This document shows, piece by piece, positions 1-10,423 of a stretch of 64,000 nucleotides of DNA (positions are counted from its first letter, which is position 1; every line of letters starts with the position of its first letter). The stretch spans positions 5,518,001 through 5,582,000 of the forward strand of contig OW051492.1 of NCBI GenBank assembly GCA_932521035.1, given 5' to 3'. The position numbers were made by a program, and so were the translations under genes. The notes beneath the pieces were generated by a model. That model worked only from the letters and a program-made list of their open reading frames with translations, did not search any database and had not been told where the DNA came from. This DNA comes from Oscheius dolichura. Lineage: Eukaryota > Nematoda > Chromadorea > Rhabditida > Rhabditidae.

Positions 1-238
1 CCCGTATTTTGTTTTTCTATCCGTTTAAATCTCTCCTCTTCAAAATACTATCGTCTTCCCGTCTTTTTCCGCCTGTATTTGCATGGAAAAAGACTAAAAG
101 GGACAGGTGTCTTTTGAGGGAAGAGGTCACGGGCAGAGAGACGAGAGACGGCAGAGACGCAGGGCTGCCTTTTTGACTAGCGTCCAATGAACGTTATTTT
201 CATTAGAAGGCCGCCTTAAAGACGACGATTGATGTCAC

Positions 239-3200
239 ATGGCGGACGACGAGGAGGTTGAGGTGAAGGTTTTCACCCCCACGCAAGATGCCGAGGAACA
301 AGACGCGCAGGATCAGTTGACGGAGGACAAGAAGGATGTCGTCCTCGAGGCCGAGATGGAGTCCGTGCCGAGACCCGAGGACATCGGTACGTTTTCCGTA
401 CCCACGTAGATTAGGGGGATAATATCCAGGGGCTCACAGTGTGTAAAAGGGGGTAGACAACTCTTTCTATATCAGATCTGCCGTTTCCCTTTCCAAATAC
501 CTCAAAATAAGGACCCTGTCCATTTTTAAATTTTGCAAGTGGCCGGATGTCGTTTTATGGTGTGTCTCCCAGCGTGATACGTCTTCTTTTTTTCACCTGG
601 GTGGCCGGTGATTGTAAAAAGACGTGTGCCAGCCGTCAGGATCCAGGTTTGGTCGGCGTGATGAAAGGCTGCTGTCCGCGCTTATCACCGCTATTGATCT
701 CGTTTTCTCTGATTGATCATTGCCTTATTGTTGAGCAACACAAACGAAAACAAATTGCCCGTCGAATTTCGGACAAAATGGCATTGAATTGGAGCAGATT
801 CTCAAAAAGGTCAAGCCTGCCCATTAGATTAGCTCTTGAGAAATTCAAACTGCCGACGATAAGATCTCGGTTTGGTTTGGCCGATGCCAAGTGTCAAACA
901 CGGTTCCCCCGGCCGATGTCATCCGCCCATATTGCTAACAGTGCCTGATGGCACTCCGAGATAACCGTGTCTCTGCCCCGGCGCAGGTGTTACGCATTCA
1001 AACGCGCCGGGTCGTTTATGGCACCCCGAAGCCTCTCATTTACCTTGCGTAGCGGCTGTGTTTGCGTAGCTGCGATGCCAAAAAAGGGCGCGAGAAAACC
1101 GGCTACCGGAGGAGGGAAAGGTTATGGTCCCCCCGGGGTGGAAGACCCTGACTCAGGGGCGGAAGACATCGATCCTCTTCCGGCAGCTGATAAGATGAAG
1201 AGGGGGCAGAACGGTCAGCAGGTGTAATTGCGATTGGAGGGTCCGACAAAAGAGAAGGACAATGGCACCACGCGGAGAGGGACAGAGCACTAATTGCGAG
1301 CAGGAAACGGGACAAGAGGGTCATCCGGATGGCCATTTGAACGAGAAGATTGTCTCTCTCTCTCTCTCTCTTTTGGAGGGTGTCCCCTGTTTGTCGTGTG
1401 AGGGATATGCTTGTAGAGGGGCTGAAGAGTGCCGCCAAGAGGCACCGCGATAACGATACTCCCCTTGTCACCGAACAACCGTTCAAGAGTTGTCCCGGGG
1501 CGAGGGATCAGTCTCCCCCTGCTCTCCCCCTAATCGAGTCCGTTTCAGGAGCCAAGCCCGGAGGAGCCTTCAAGCCGCACATGGCGTCGCCCAGCTACTT
1601 CCCCATGCTGCAGAGCCTCAGTCCCAGCTACAACCCGTTCCTCTTCCAGCAAGTCTCGGTATGTTTTCCCCGGGGGATTGTTTTCTGGCCATTTATCCCC
1701 GGATACGGTAGAAGCCGTCGTTTGTAGTTCATAACATCTATTCACAACCATCTTCCGGCCCGCGGCGACGATTAACGACGCTCCTCCAATTCTCGCCCGC
1801 CAGGCCTAATTACACATGGAAGAGTTTTGTTTGCGTCCCACAGCAGCGGAGCTATTTTGTCAAATTGCATCCTCAATTAGGCGGGCGAGCTGACAGGACC
1901 GACACCAGAGGCGTCAAAGACTGTAATTACGGGCGGCCAGTTTCAGGGACTGCTGAGGAACGCCATGTCTCCGGGGGCATACGGCATGCCCATGTTGCCC
2001 ACCCCGATGAGCCCCAACTATATGATGAACCCGTTCCTCCTGGCCGGGCCGGCCTCGCCCCTCTACCACCAGGTGATGAACCTGGCCGCCAAGATGGAAG
2101 GCATGCCCGTGGCTCAGGGCATGAGGGCGAACCCCTTGGCACAGGTGGGCACATCTTCCGCCGGGGTATATCTCGTTTAGATGAACACTCTGTCGAGGAT
2201 GCAGCCCTACGGCAATCCGATGGCCAACCTCGCAAATGGAATGCCAGACCAGCTGAAGAGGCCCCGGGAGGGAAGAGTCAAGAAGGAGGAACACATCAAG
2301 AAACCCCTCAATGCCTTTATGTGGTTCATGAAGGAAAATAGGCCGAAGATCTTGAACGAGCTGGGCTTCAAGGTACCTCGTCCGGCTACCGTAACCCAAC
2401 TGATTTTCAGGAAAAGCAGAGCGCCGAACTGAACAAGGAACTCGGTCGGCGGTGGCAGGAGCTGGACAAGGATGAACAGCAGAAGTACTTCGAGATGGCC
2501 AAGAAGGACCGCGAGGACCACAAGGCCAAGTTCCCTAACTGGTCGGCCAGGGAAAACTACGCGGTTCACAAGAAGAAGAAAAAGAGACGTGACAGGACCG
2601 AAGGTGGGTCTCCCCTTCCTCGGAAATGACAAAAAGATACGGTGTTTGGCTACAGTAGGGGGATTGTTATCACAACACTTGTCCCGGGCTCATCGGCGCT
2701 TGTTAGCACAGTATCCGACACGACCGGCAGCTCTTGAGCCGCGCCTTTCGCCCCATCAGCCGCAAACAAGAACAATGAGAGCGACACCGATTACCGTATA
2801 CCTTTGCAGAGACGACGGAGACGAAAAAGTGCCGGGCTCGGTTCGGGACGGACAAGCAGCATCTCTGGTGTAAGTACTGCAAGAGGAAAAAGAAGTGCGA
2901 GTGGGCCACCGTCATGGACAGCTCGGCCATGGATGCCCAGGACAGGAGTAAGCCGTCCTTCCTTCTCTCGCCTATGCAACACATTCCAGTATCTGCCTCC
3001 GGCTCCTCCGGCCCGTCTCCCCTGGCCTCCTCGTCCAGTATGGGAGGGCCGTCGCCCCTCGCAGCATCTCATCAGGATTCGGACACGGATGAGACCGATG
3101 ATCTGGACGCCGAGGTATGATTTCATCCTGCCTGCCCATTAGAGCTAATTAAATTGCAGATGGACGCGGAAGACGATGACGAGGACACCACCCTGACGCA

Positions 3201-3249
3201 CCAGGCCCTCCAGGACGTCGTCAAACCGGAGCCCCTATCGGCCCTCTAG
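239..3249 (+). CDS. pop-1: TCF/LEF transcription factor with HMG box and C-clamp (pop-1/pangolin-like)
   Basis: Nuclear effector of Wnt signalling that binds DNA and, through its N-terminus, beta-catenin. My model has exons 239-386, 1417-1658, 1947-2144, 2181-2372, 2411-2603, 2810-3114 and 3160-3249 (455 aa); all phases agree. The N-terminus carries the acidic EVKVF beta-catenin-binding motif (residues 7-11). The HMG box lies near residues 232-303 and opens with HIKKPLNAFMWFMKE. It is followed by a basic tail and a C-clamp near residues 331-354, with four cysteines (332, 345, 348, 354) in CRARF...WCKYC...KKKC. The C-clamp is an auxiliary DNA-binding element of invertebrate TCFs and some vertebrate TCF isoforms. 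The tail is Ser/Pro-rich, then acidic. Introns are 36-38 bases around the HMG exons, but the first is about 1 kb and may hold regulatory DNA. Family assignment is firm; the join of exon 1 to exon 2 rests on phase and residue similarity. Confidence 0.9.
1353..1371 (+). repeat. (TC)n microsatellite in the TCF first intron
   Basis: About nine TC units in the intron between exons 1 and 2 of the TCF gene, some 45 bases upstream of the exon 2 acceptor; it may act as an extended pyrimidine tract. Confidence 0.85.
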
Positions 3250-3548
3250 CTGTCCCTCGTCCCCCTTCTGATTTCGGGTATTCCTGCGAGTTGTCTGCAC
3301 CGTCCCCGTCCCTCCCTGTGGTTGCAGCACCTAGTCTTTCTTCTTCTCTCCAACACATCTCATCTGTCTGTCCGTCCCCCATATTGTAGCCGGTTCAACC
3401 GGCCGCCCCCTCGTACCTCAGCCCCCCTTGTTATATCTGGTGCTCCAAGAGATTCTGTTGAAGCCTGAAATTGTCCCCGCCCCCTAAAGCTCACTTTTAT
3501 TTATTCTCTGAGTGTATATACAGGTCAAAGCCGTTCTATCACTGCCTC

Positions 3549-3554
3549 AATAAA
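3549..3554 (+). terminator. AATAAA polyadenylation signal of the TCF gene
   Basis: A canonical AATAAA lies about 300 bases after the TCF stop codon at 3247-3249. The intervening sequence is C/T-rich with no open frame, as expected of a 3' UTR. Confidence 0.55.
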
Positions 3555-3835
3555 TTCTTTGAGAACTCCGGAAAATATTCATTGACAGGGAAGTGAGTGA
3601 ACAGAGAGCGCTAGGGGTTCTATGGGTACCAGTAGGAAATGACCAGAGTAGGCGGACTAGAATGCTCGGAGGAGGGAGAAAAGCACGTAGCGACAGGATA
3701 TGTGAAATCTAGCAACCCAGGGGCGTCTAACCGGGAAAGAGAGGAGAAGGCAAAAGAGAAGAGAATACATACAAAGGAGGGCGTTTGGCAAGACCGGGGG
3801 TCTCTCTATTGGCACCTAGACAAGTGAAACGGCGG

Positions 3836-6800
3836 CTACGGACGGCCGGCCTTTAATTTATCCGCGTAGCTCTTCTTGGGCTCCGGCTTCGCGTACCTCT
3901 TACCCGCGGCCACGCAACTGAAAAACGAAAATTTATTGGAAAGGAAGAGGAGGAGAAGAGCAAATCAAAATAAGAACACAGCCCGTACATGCACCGAAAA
4001 TATCAACAGACACACTACAACAACCGTTCCGAGCAAAGCTCTGACCTGAAGCTCGGCTTCTCGACGGGCTTCTCCGGCACGGGCTTCGGCTCACTCAGCT
4101 TCGGGAAGCACGAGTCCTCGAAGGAATACGTTGACTCCGTCGACTGCTCAGAATTCTTTCGGCCGAGTCTCGGCTCTTCTTCCGGGGTCTCTGGCCGCTC
4201 CCAGGGTTTCCTTCGATGGGGCACAGTCAAAAAGTCACTGGACGGGCCGTCGTCCCGTTGATCGCGGCGGAAACTGTGATAGCGGGGTCTAAAGACACTT
4301 TTCGATATTATAAGCATAGTTCTAACCGTTCAGCAGGATTGTGGTTGATCTCGCTGGCGGAGGCACTCAGGCCGGTGTTCTGGTTGTGGTTTCTCGGACT
4401 GTGCCTGTAGGTGTCGTGAGGTCGTTTAGGACGGGATTCGATGGTGTTTCTCCTCTGGTCTAAACGAATGGTCTTGACTGGAAAGGGAGAACTGCGTCGG
4501 GACAACTGCACCTGGGTCGGGCCACCCATTTTCTTTCATTAAGTCCTCGGGATGGGTTATTAGGGAGAAATTGGTCATGCAAAAGTACTGGCGGGTTCTG
4601 ACTATTTGGCGTCCGTATACGGTCGTCTTCGAGTCTAGGAAGGTCTTTATTTCGGATGAGACGGGGACAGGCGAGAAGAGGGACAGGGGAGAAGAGGGAC
4701 AGGAGAGAGGAGACCCGTTGAGAAAAGGAAAGCACCGTTATTCTCCGACTAATTACCATGTCCGTAGCTGTTCCTCTCGTTTCCGCGGCGGATGCTCGAG
4801 TAGCTCGGCCCGGTGTTCCGGCGCTGTCCCTCCCTCGGCGATCTTCTCCCGTTGTATCCGTTGTGGTATGACCGGTCGTTGTGGCCGTATCCGTTTGTTC
4901 CGGCGTATCCGTTGTGGCCTGAAAAAGTATCCATCCAAATTAAATCAGTCTCTCCAGTCACTCATCCTCCCACGTCATTTTCTTGTTAGGACCCTTTTCA
5001 TAAAAGTGTGTCCCACCTCGAGGGGAGTGAGTGTTCCTGCTCGGGACCCGGACAAAGGTCGTGGCCAACTCGTCGTCCTGGACTCCTCCCTGGCCGTCGG
5101 GGGTGAATATGCCGGCCGACACGTAGCCGTAGCTGGCCAGCAGCTGTCCCAGCTCTACGAGAGGAGTGAAGGCGGCCGCTTCCTGTTGGATCGTCTCCGG
5201 TGTCTGTAACTTTTTCTCGTCAAACAGTGGGGACTACCACCCACCGTGGTTAGGGGTTTCTCGATCAGGGGCAGTTCCGCCGTCGGTGGGCCTCCAGCCT
5301 TTATCCTGGCCTGAAATGTCCCCGTTGTCCTCTTCTAAAAATGGGAAACATACACAGACGGGTTTGTTGTTGAATGTGTAGTCGAGGTTCTGAATGTGTA
5401 GGTATGCCTTCTGGGTGGTCTCCTCGTTGTCGTATATCACATACCAGCTGCTATTCAGCCCGTACTTCAATTCGACGTACGGCGGTCCCCCGGCCAGCAT
5501 CTTCTCTATATCCTGAGATATTTTTCCGTTTCCCTCAGTCGGAAGAATAGCAAACTTGTTTATGTTCCTCGGAAATTTCCCTGAGGATTATTGTACACCT
5601 GCGGCTGGCCGGCCGTACTTTCTCGCCTTTCTCGTCAACTTCCACTTGGTTCGATTCTGGAAAGGACAATTCCGTCGTAAACAGAAGAGGTCACGTACCA
5701 CGAAGCGCCTCCAACACCAGATTGTAGTCGTTTGTCAGCTGGGCAACTTTTCGGAAACCGGCGATTATTGCGATCGGGACATACTGGTCCGCGTCCATTT
5801 GACATCGAAGATATTTGTCTGTGATTAGATTTTCTCTGGAAAAGATTCGTCTCATAAAATAAGAGAAGGAACAAACCGTGAGAAATAGTATTCTAGCTGT
5901 GATTTCAGCTGTTGTTTGATATCTGTTTGGGAGAGGATGGGGACGGGGGAAGGAGCGACGGGACTGGCCAGGACGGCGTTGGTCATCAACTGAGTCCGAC
6001 AGTCGGCGTTGAACCAGTACGGCATCTGCGGAGGCGGCGGCACTTCCGCCGGCTGGGTCTTTTCTAACGCACCCACCATTCGCTCAATTTGATTCCGATC
6101 AAATGTGATCGCCTGAAATCATATGATCAATTCTCTTTTTTTTTTATCTTCCTCGGCTAATAACGAAAAAGGTGACGATGACGATAATAATGGACATTTG
6201 TTTGTTTTGGGGGTGGGCAATTCAGCTGCAAAAATTATCCGCGACACGAATGGCGAGCCGAAAGCATTGCTTTCAATTGGGAATCAGCTTGAAATAGAAT
6301 CTTCCGAGTAAAAATTATACAGTCTTCATCGGATTGCTTCAACTGTAACGTTTTATGTTGTTATCGTGTTGTAAAACTAAATATAGTGAAGATTCGTTTA
6401 CACATCTGCCAGTAGTTTAACTGGCAAAGACTCAACACCTTGGGCTAATTTGCAGAGTATTGAGGCGCTTCATGTCGTATTTTCTGTCTAAATTACCTTC
6501 GTTATGGTGTGTACTTTAGTTTTCGCTCCCCGACCCCTGCTCAACACAATGGTTAGCTAGTGTCGAGGAAAAACAACGCATGACGGAATTTTTTAGTCTC
6601 ATTTGTAGCTTTGCTTCTTTTGCTGCTCATGTGATGCAAAATTGTCGTTGTTAGCTTATAAGAAAGGCAGCGTGGTGAATGACGATAAACGACCCTTTTG
6701 TGGGCATAAAACGATTCTTAGGAAGGTAGAGTGAGCAAATGAATTTCCACGTAAATAATTTACTAATAATTAGACTCCCTCGGGCGACCCGCTTTTTCTC

Positions 6801-7573
6801 TTATCGTGGGCGGATTGGGCCTGCTAGTGACCCAAAATGACGAATTTCGTTCTGAAGCAGTATAAAGAAGATGCTATGGACTGCGCATTCTTTCAGGATA
6901 ATAGAGAAGAAATATATGCAAACTTGAGAAATTCATCTACCACATTGGCATTGCGGAAAACGATATATTTCAACCTAAATCGCAGGAAATGACGTAGCAC
7001 GCAAGCATTCGAGTAACGGCGATCGTTATAAGCACTTTTTCATCTTCTATTGGGGTGATTGTAAAATTTCGCCAAATGCTCTGTTTTTGGATAAATCAAT
7101 TGCTGTTCCAAACACTCTTGAGCATTTTGACGGCTATTTTGCCCTTTTTTTATGAGAAGCATGCAATAGCTATTGATCCTATTCGCTTGTATATGAAATA
7201 CACATCTACAGATATGCGTTCCTTGTAAATCAGGAGTGTTGTTATAAGCAACGAATAAAAAAACTGAATGGCTATAAAATTATTGACTTACACGTTGGAC
7301 TACGAAGTTCCTCGGGGTTATTTCGGTGCAGTAAAAAAAGTTCTCGCTCTCCATCTCAATCTCATTCATGACGAGCGTTCTCATAGGGGAGGAAGAGGAC
7401 TCATAGGGGTTTGGTAAATGAAGCTGATGCCACGGCCTATAGGCAGCCCGCTGGCAGAGGGAGGCTAGAGACACAGAGCGAGACTGGCCAGAGTCAGAAC
7501 ACACGACGGCCCCACCAATAAGGATCCAGGAAACATCCATCAGAGAGGGCGTTGTGACGTAGAGTGACGTCAA
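3836..7573 (-). CDS. La-related protein 4/5 (La motif + RRM RNA-binding protein)
   Basis: Cytoplasmic mRNA-binding protein of the LARP4 family, which binds poly(A) and stabilises mRNAs. Exons in transcription order: 7573-7292 (first exon, least certain), 6112-5877, 5835-5699, 5656-5556, 5512-5354, 5310-5245, 5203-5017, 4918-4757, 4477-4327, 4288-4046, 3917-3836. The La motif begins at QLEYYFSR|ENL (5877/5835) and includes QMDADQYVPI. The linker VDEKGEKVRP and the RRM stretch NSSWYVIYDNEETTQKAYLH are diagnostic of LARP4. The C-terminus has Asn-Gly-Tyr repeats, Arg-rich stretches and a closing SYADKLK. The 7292/6112 junction keeps phase across a 1.2-kb AT-rich intron. The first methionine could instead be one of several in-frame ATGs nearer 7371. 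The same family is called larp-5 in C. elegans. Confidence 0.85.
6113..7291 (-). other. AT-rich first intron of the LARP gene
   Basis: About 1.2 kb without a convincing open frame, noticeably richer in A/T than the LARP coding region. It is bounded by a good donor (GTAAGT, minus strand, ending at 7291) and a TTTCAG acceptor at 6113-6118. It marks the edge of an AT-rich island that runs to about 9.9 kb. No RNA gene was recognised in it. Confidence 0.5.
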
Positions 7574-7950
7574 AGTATTTAGTGAATGCTAAAAAAATTA
7601 CCCTTTGTAAAGCTGGTTTTGCATTTCGAAAATAATAAATTAAACCAACGCTTACGCAAGGGGAGCCTCCTGACTGGCAACGAACCTCAAATTATCTCCA
7701 TTAGGATAAAATCTGAAACTGTTTTTCTAATCTATCAAGTCTATCAAATTTGTTATTCTAACGATCCATAGATAGCTGTACCTTGACTTGACAGCGAGCG
7801 TCGATCGCCATTCAAGCCATTGTATTACGCGCTCGGTTGAGAGACGAGGCAAAAATTTATTTTCAAACGTACCCACTGCATTTGCTTCCTGTTGACATCT
7901 TTTTATTTCACCCATTTGAAAGCTGCTGTGTTTTATTATACTTGCTTTTT

Positions 7951-7953
7951 CAG
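7951..7953 (+). promoter_or_regulatory. Candidate spliced-leader acceptor before sld-2
   Basis: A run of T ending in CAG sits 7 bases before the start codon at 7961, with no upstream exon that could supply a cis donor. This is the usual layout of a nematode trans-splice acceptor. No spliced-leader sequence is in the window, so the role is inferred. Confidence 0.4.
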
Positions 7954-7960
7954 ATAAAGA

Positions 7961-9036
7961 ATGACTAGCAAATGGCTCAGTGTTTTCAAGGAAATACATG
8001 GTAGAACACCAACAAAGGACGATTATCATCTAGCTCCAAAAAATGTAAAAGGTCAGTCCAATAGCTTCATAGGAATCATACAATCTTGCATTAATTGAAT
8101 GCAATTAGCTTTCATTTGGATTCCGTTGTACCGTTGGTTTTTCTACAATTTATATCGCTTGACATCATAGCTTTATTTTTTTCCATCTGAATGGTAAAGC
8201 ATAAAACAATCGAAGTATTACAAGTATTTTTGTATACGTTTAGTAGTAGAAAAGCAAAATATTTACCTGCAAATTTCCAGCGAAGTTTTATAGAAGATTT
8301 GTGATCTTTAAAATTCTGATTCTTTCTTCTTCATAAAATGTTTATAGAAGAGCTTCTTGGTGATTGTAAGGAGAAAATTACCGAAGTGATACCTGTGAAG
8401 TCTGCGAGAAAAAGCTCTGTACGCTTAAAACGACCTGCTGATGATCAGTTCAGTCCATTCAAGCCATTGCCAAAGAGGCATGCAGAAGAAAAGGTAAGGA
8501 TAGCATTTTAATATCCACCAAATCAACGTTACGCCTCTCGTACCTTTCACAGGGGCATTTCAACCAGTTACTTTTTCAGGCAGCGGGTTTTCCCATACAG
8601 GATGTTGACTTACTTCTAACACCAGTAAAATCATCAGAGAGCATGGAAAAAGTATTAACTCAAATAGGATTAAATACACCGATTCGTTCCCCACAGAAAT
8701 CATGTAAAAAAGGCCGTCAAATTCTGGTACGTTTTTTTAGGATATGCAATAGTTCATTTTAAGAATGTTTTTGCTTTACTCGCACCGACACCAGAAAAAC
8801 AAAAGGAAGTAATCGACGAAGAACCGCAGTTTGAAACTGCAGAAGTCCCCGCAGTAAATACGACAAGAAAAACGAAAACTAACTCTGCCACACGTCGATC
8901 AACTAAAAACAAGGAAAACTACGTCCGAATTAATCTTAAAAAGAAGAGTTTCACTCGAGGAAAGGTCAGTGCAGAAGCAAAACGAAAACTTCGAAAAAAG
9001 CAAATGTGGAAAAAACGCGTTGGAGGTGCGAGGTAA
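7961..9036 (+). CDS. sld-2: SLD-2: Sld2/RecQL4 N-terminal replication initiation factor, no helicase
   Basis: Nuclear factor of origin firing: CDK-phosphorylated Sld2 links to the Dpb11/TopBP1 scaffold. Exons 7961-8051, 8348-8493, 8580-8726 and 8764-9036 give 218 aa with consistent phases. The N-terminus shows the Sld2/RecQL4 pattern of Trp, Phe, then HGRTPTKDDYHLAP. The middle has several Ser/Thr-Pro sites (FSPFKPL, LLTPVK, NTPIRSPQK) that could be CDK targets. The end NYVRINLKKKSFTRGK followed by RKKQMWKKR matches the conserved NFVRLNMKQK..RG motif of RecQL4. The frame stops there, so no helicase follows; C. elegans SLD-2 is also stand-alone. The third exon may start earlier, at 8553, in the same frame. 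The last acceptor (TTTTAAG, 8763) is weak. Confidence 0.8.
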
Positions 9037-9096
9037 ACTTTATACTATTATGAATTTGTAATATTTGTACGTATGATATATTAAAATATTGTAATA

Positions 9097-9625
9097 CTAG
9101 ATATTACTGAATCTTTTGAAGAGCACTACAGCTACCAGTCCGACAAGAATAGCTATGAGAGTGATGGTAAGGAAGTCGCAGATGCTATTCTTTTTGGAGC
9201 CGTTCTTCTTGTCGTTTTTCTTTTGCTCCAGAATGGCAATAATTGCATCCAATTCCTTGTTCAATCTTTTCTGCTCTTCAATTTCTTTTCCGATCATTGC
9301 CTCCAAAGTCATCATTTGCGTCCAATTGTGCTCTTTGTCGGTCTGCACCTCATCCGCACTCTGCCGGAACTGATTCCGGATTGCATGACGTGCTCCTTTG
9401 AATATGCCATCAACCATCTTCAAAGGAATTGCTATATAAATCACAAAAAAACCTTGAGCTCCTCTGCTACCAAATTTGCAGATTGAATCAGTTCATTTGT
9501 TTCATCGTAAGCCTGTAGCAAAGCCAATTCACTGAATCCAACAAACAAAATGACAGTAAGCTATAAACAAACTTGGTCAGTGCGGCTACCTCCAGTCTCA
9601 ATTTATTCTCTTTCTTCTTCGGCAT
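9097..9625 (-). CDS. Predicted tail-anchored coiled-coil membrane protein
   Basis: Exons 9625-9590, 9512-9453 and 9417-9097 give 138 aa with phase-0 junctions. The N-terminus is short and basic (MPKKKENKLRLE). A long charged heptad-rich stretch follows, then a lysine cluster (KKNDKKNGSKKN) and one C-terminal hydrophobic segment (about 18-20 residues, ITLIAILVGLVAVVLF) ending KRFSNI. This is the architecture of tail-anchored SNAREs or ER/Golgi coiled-coil proteins, but I see no diagnostic SNARE core, so I do not assign a family. The stop lies about 60 bases from the sld-2 stop (tail to tail). The start is about 55 bases from a divergent gene at 9681, which suggests a shared promoter region. 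Confidence 0.6.
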
Positions 9626-9680
9626 TTTGCGTTCTTTTACTTGTTCAGGAGAATTTAGATTTTCTTCAGATATACTTTAA

Positions 9681-9868
9681 ATGTTAGGTGAAAGGTAAAT
9701 TTACTAATGACACTTTTCTGTCCTTTAGTTCGAGGGGCTCGTGCCGTTTTCAGCGATAAAGATGTCTCTAAAAGAGTAATCAAACGTGGAAATGAAGGAA
9801 TGCCTACTCGTAATTTTGTATTTCCCATCGATTTTTGTAGGGGCAAGTTGAAGACTTCCAGACTCTAA
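9681..9868 (+). CDS. Short basic protein (48 aa), unrecognised
   Basis: Exons 9681-9687 and 9729-9868 encode 48 residues; the second exon is open from an acceptor (CTTTAG) to TAA at 9866-9868. Residues include RGARAVFSDKDVSKRV and GMPTRNFVFPIDF, which read like ordinary conserved coding sequence, but I do not recognise a family. A T-rich CAG ends at 9669, 11 bases before the ATG, a possible spliced-leader acceptor. An alternative splice (donor in TTTTTGTAGGGG near 9835, acceptor CGCAG ending 9915) would add a different C-terminus, but that exon lies antisense to the neighbouring minus-strand gene. The first exon is only 7 bases and is the weakest part. Confidence 0.4.
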
Positions 9869-10245
9869 AATGGGATGTCACTGTTATTTTCTCCTGAATT
9901 ACTTGATTTCGCAGGCTCTTCTGATCCAGATTCTGAAATTCGAGGATCAAACAATTTCAATGAAAATACACGTACTCTTTCCCTGGGGACTTCTCCTGGA
10001 CTCCTTGGACAGCGAAGAAGATTCCTCTTCACTGTCTTCGTCTGCTAAATTCCACTGGTTAAAGCTGGAAAAGGAGAGGAGGACTGACAAAATCTGACAG
10101 GGTGCGGCTGCCAGAAGGGGTTGGTGATGGCCTTGCCGAAGGACTGCACCTTGCTGACGACGGAATCCTTCACATTCACCCACGGGTCCAATGTCAGCGA
10201 GCGGTTCTTTTTCTTCTTCTTCTCTTCGCCCTTCCTCTCCGCCAT
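9865..10245 (-). CDS. Small acidic Ser/Glu-rich protein (97 aa), unrecognised
   Basis: Exons 10245-10099, 10054-9976 and 9932-9865 have 43-44 base introns and phases 0 and 1. The N-terminus is basic (MAERKGEEKKKKKNRS), followed by LTLDPWVNVKDSV and ITNPFWQPHPWNL. The rest is acidic and serine-rich (ADEDSEEESSSLSKES, SGSEEPAKSSNSGENN). No domain is recognised; it looks like an intrinsically disordered protein. The stop TAG (9865-9867) overlaps the TAA of the + strand gene (9866-9868). It lies 179 bases downstream of the innexin stop at 10424, so it could be a downstream operon member. Confidence 0.5.
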
Positions 10246-10423
10246 CGTTGCCCAACCACCGGAGTAAAAGAAGCGGAACCCCCCTTGTCGCTGGTTGTTT
10301 TCGCGTGTCAAACCCATTCGACCAGAAATAGCATATTTATTAACAGGCTACAACAGCCTTATTATAATTCTTTGAAAGATCGAGTCAGTTAGCATGAGAG
10401 GGGGACGGCAAGAGGAGGGGGAT

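Noticed and set aside
967-1340. Possible extra TCF exons in the first intron (Gly/Lys-rich frames)
   Set aside because: Exon 1 joins exon 2 directly in phase, and the extra frames have no similarity to TCF proteins.
9918-10048. Alternative 3' exon of the 48-aa + strand gene, antisense to the acidic protein
   Set aside because: Splice sites exist, but the same bases code in the phase-consistent minus-strand gene; kept only as a remark.
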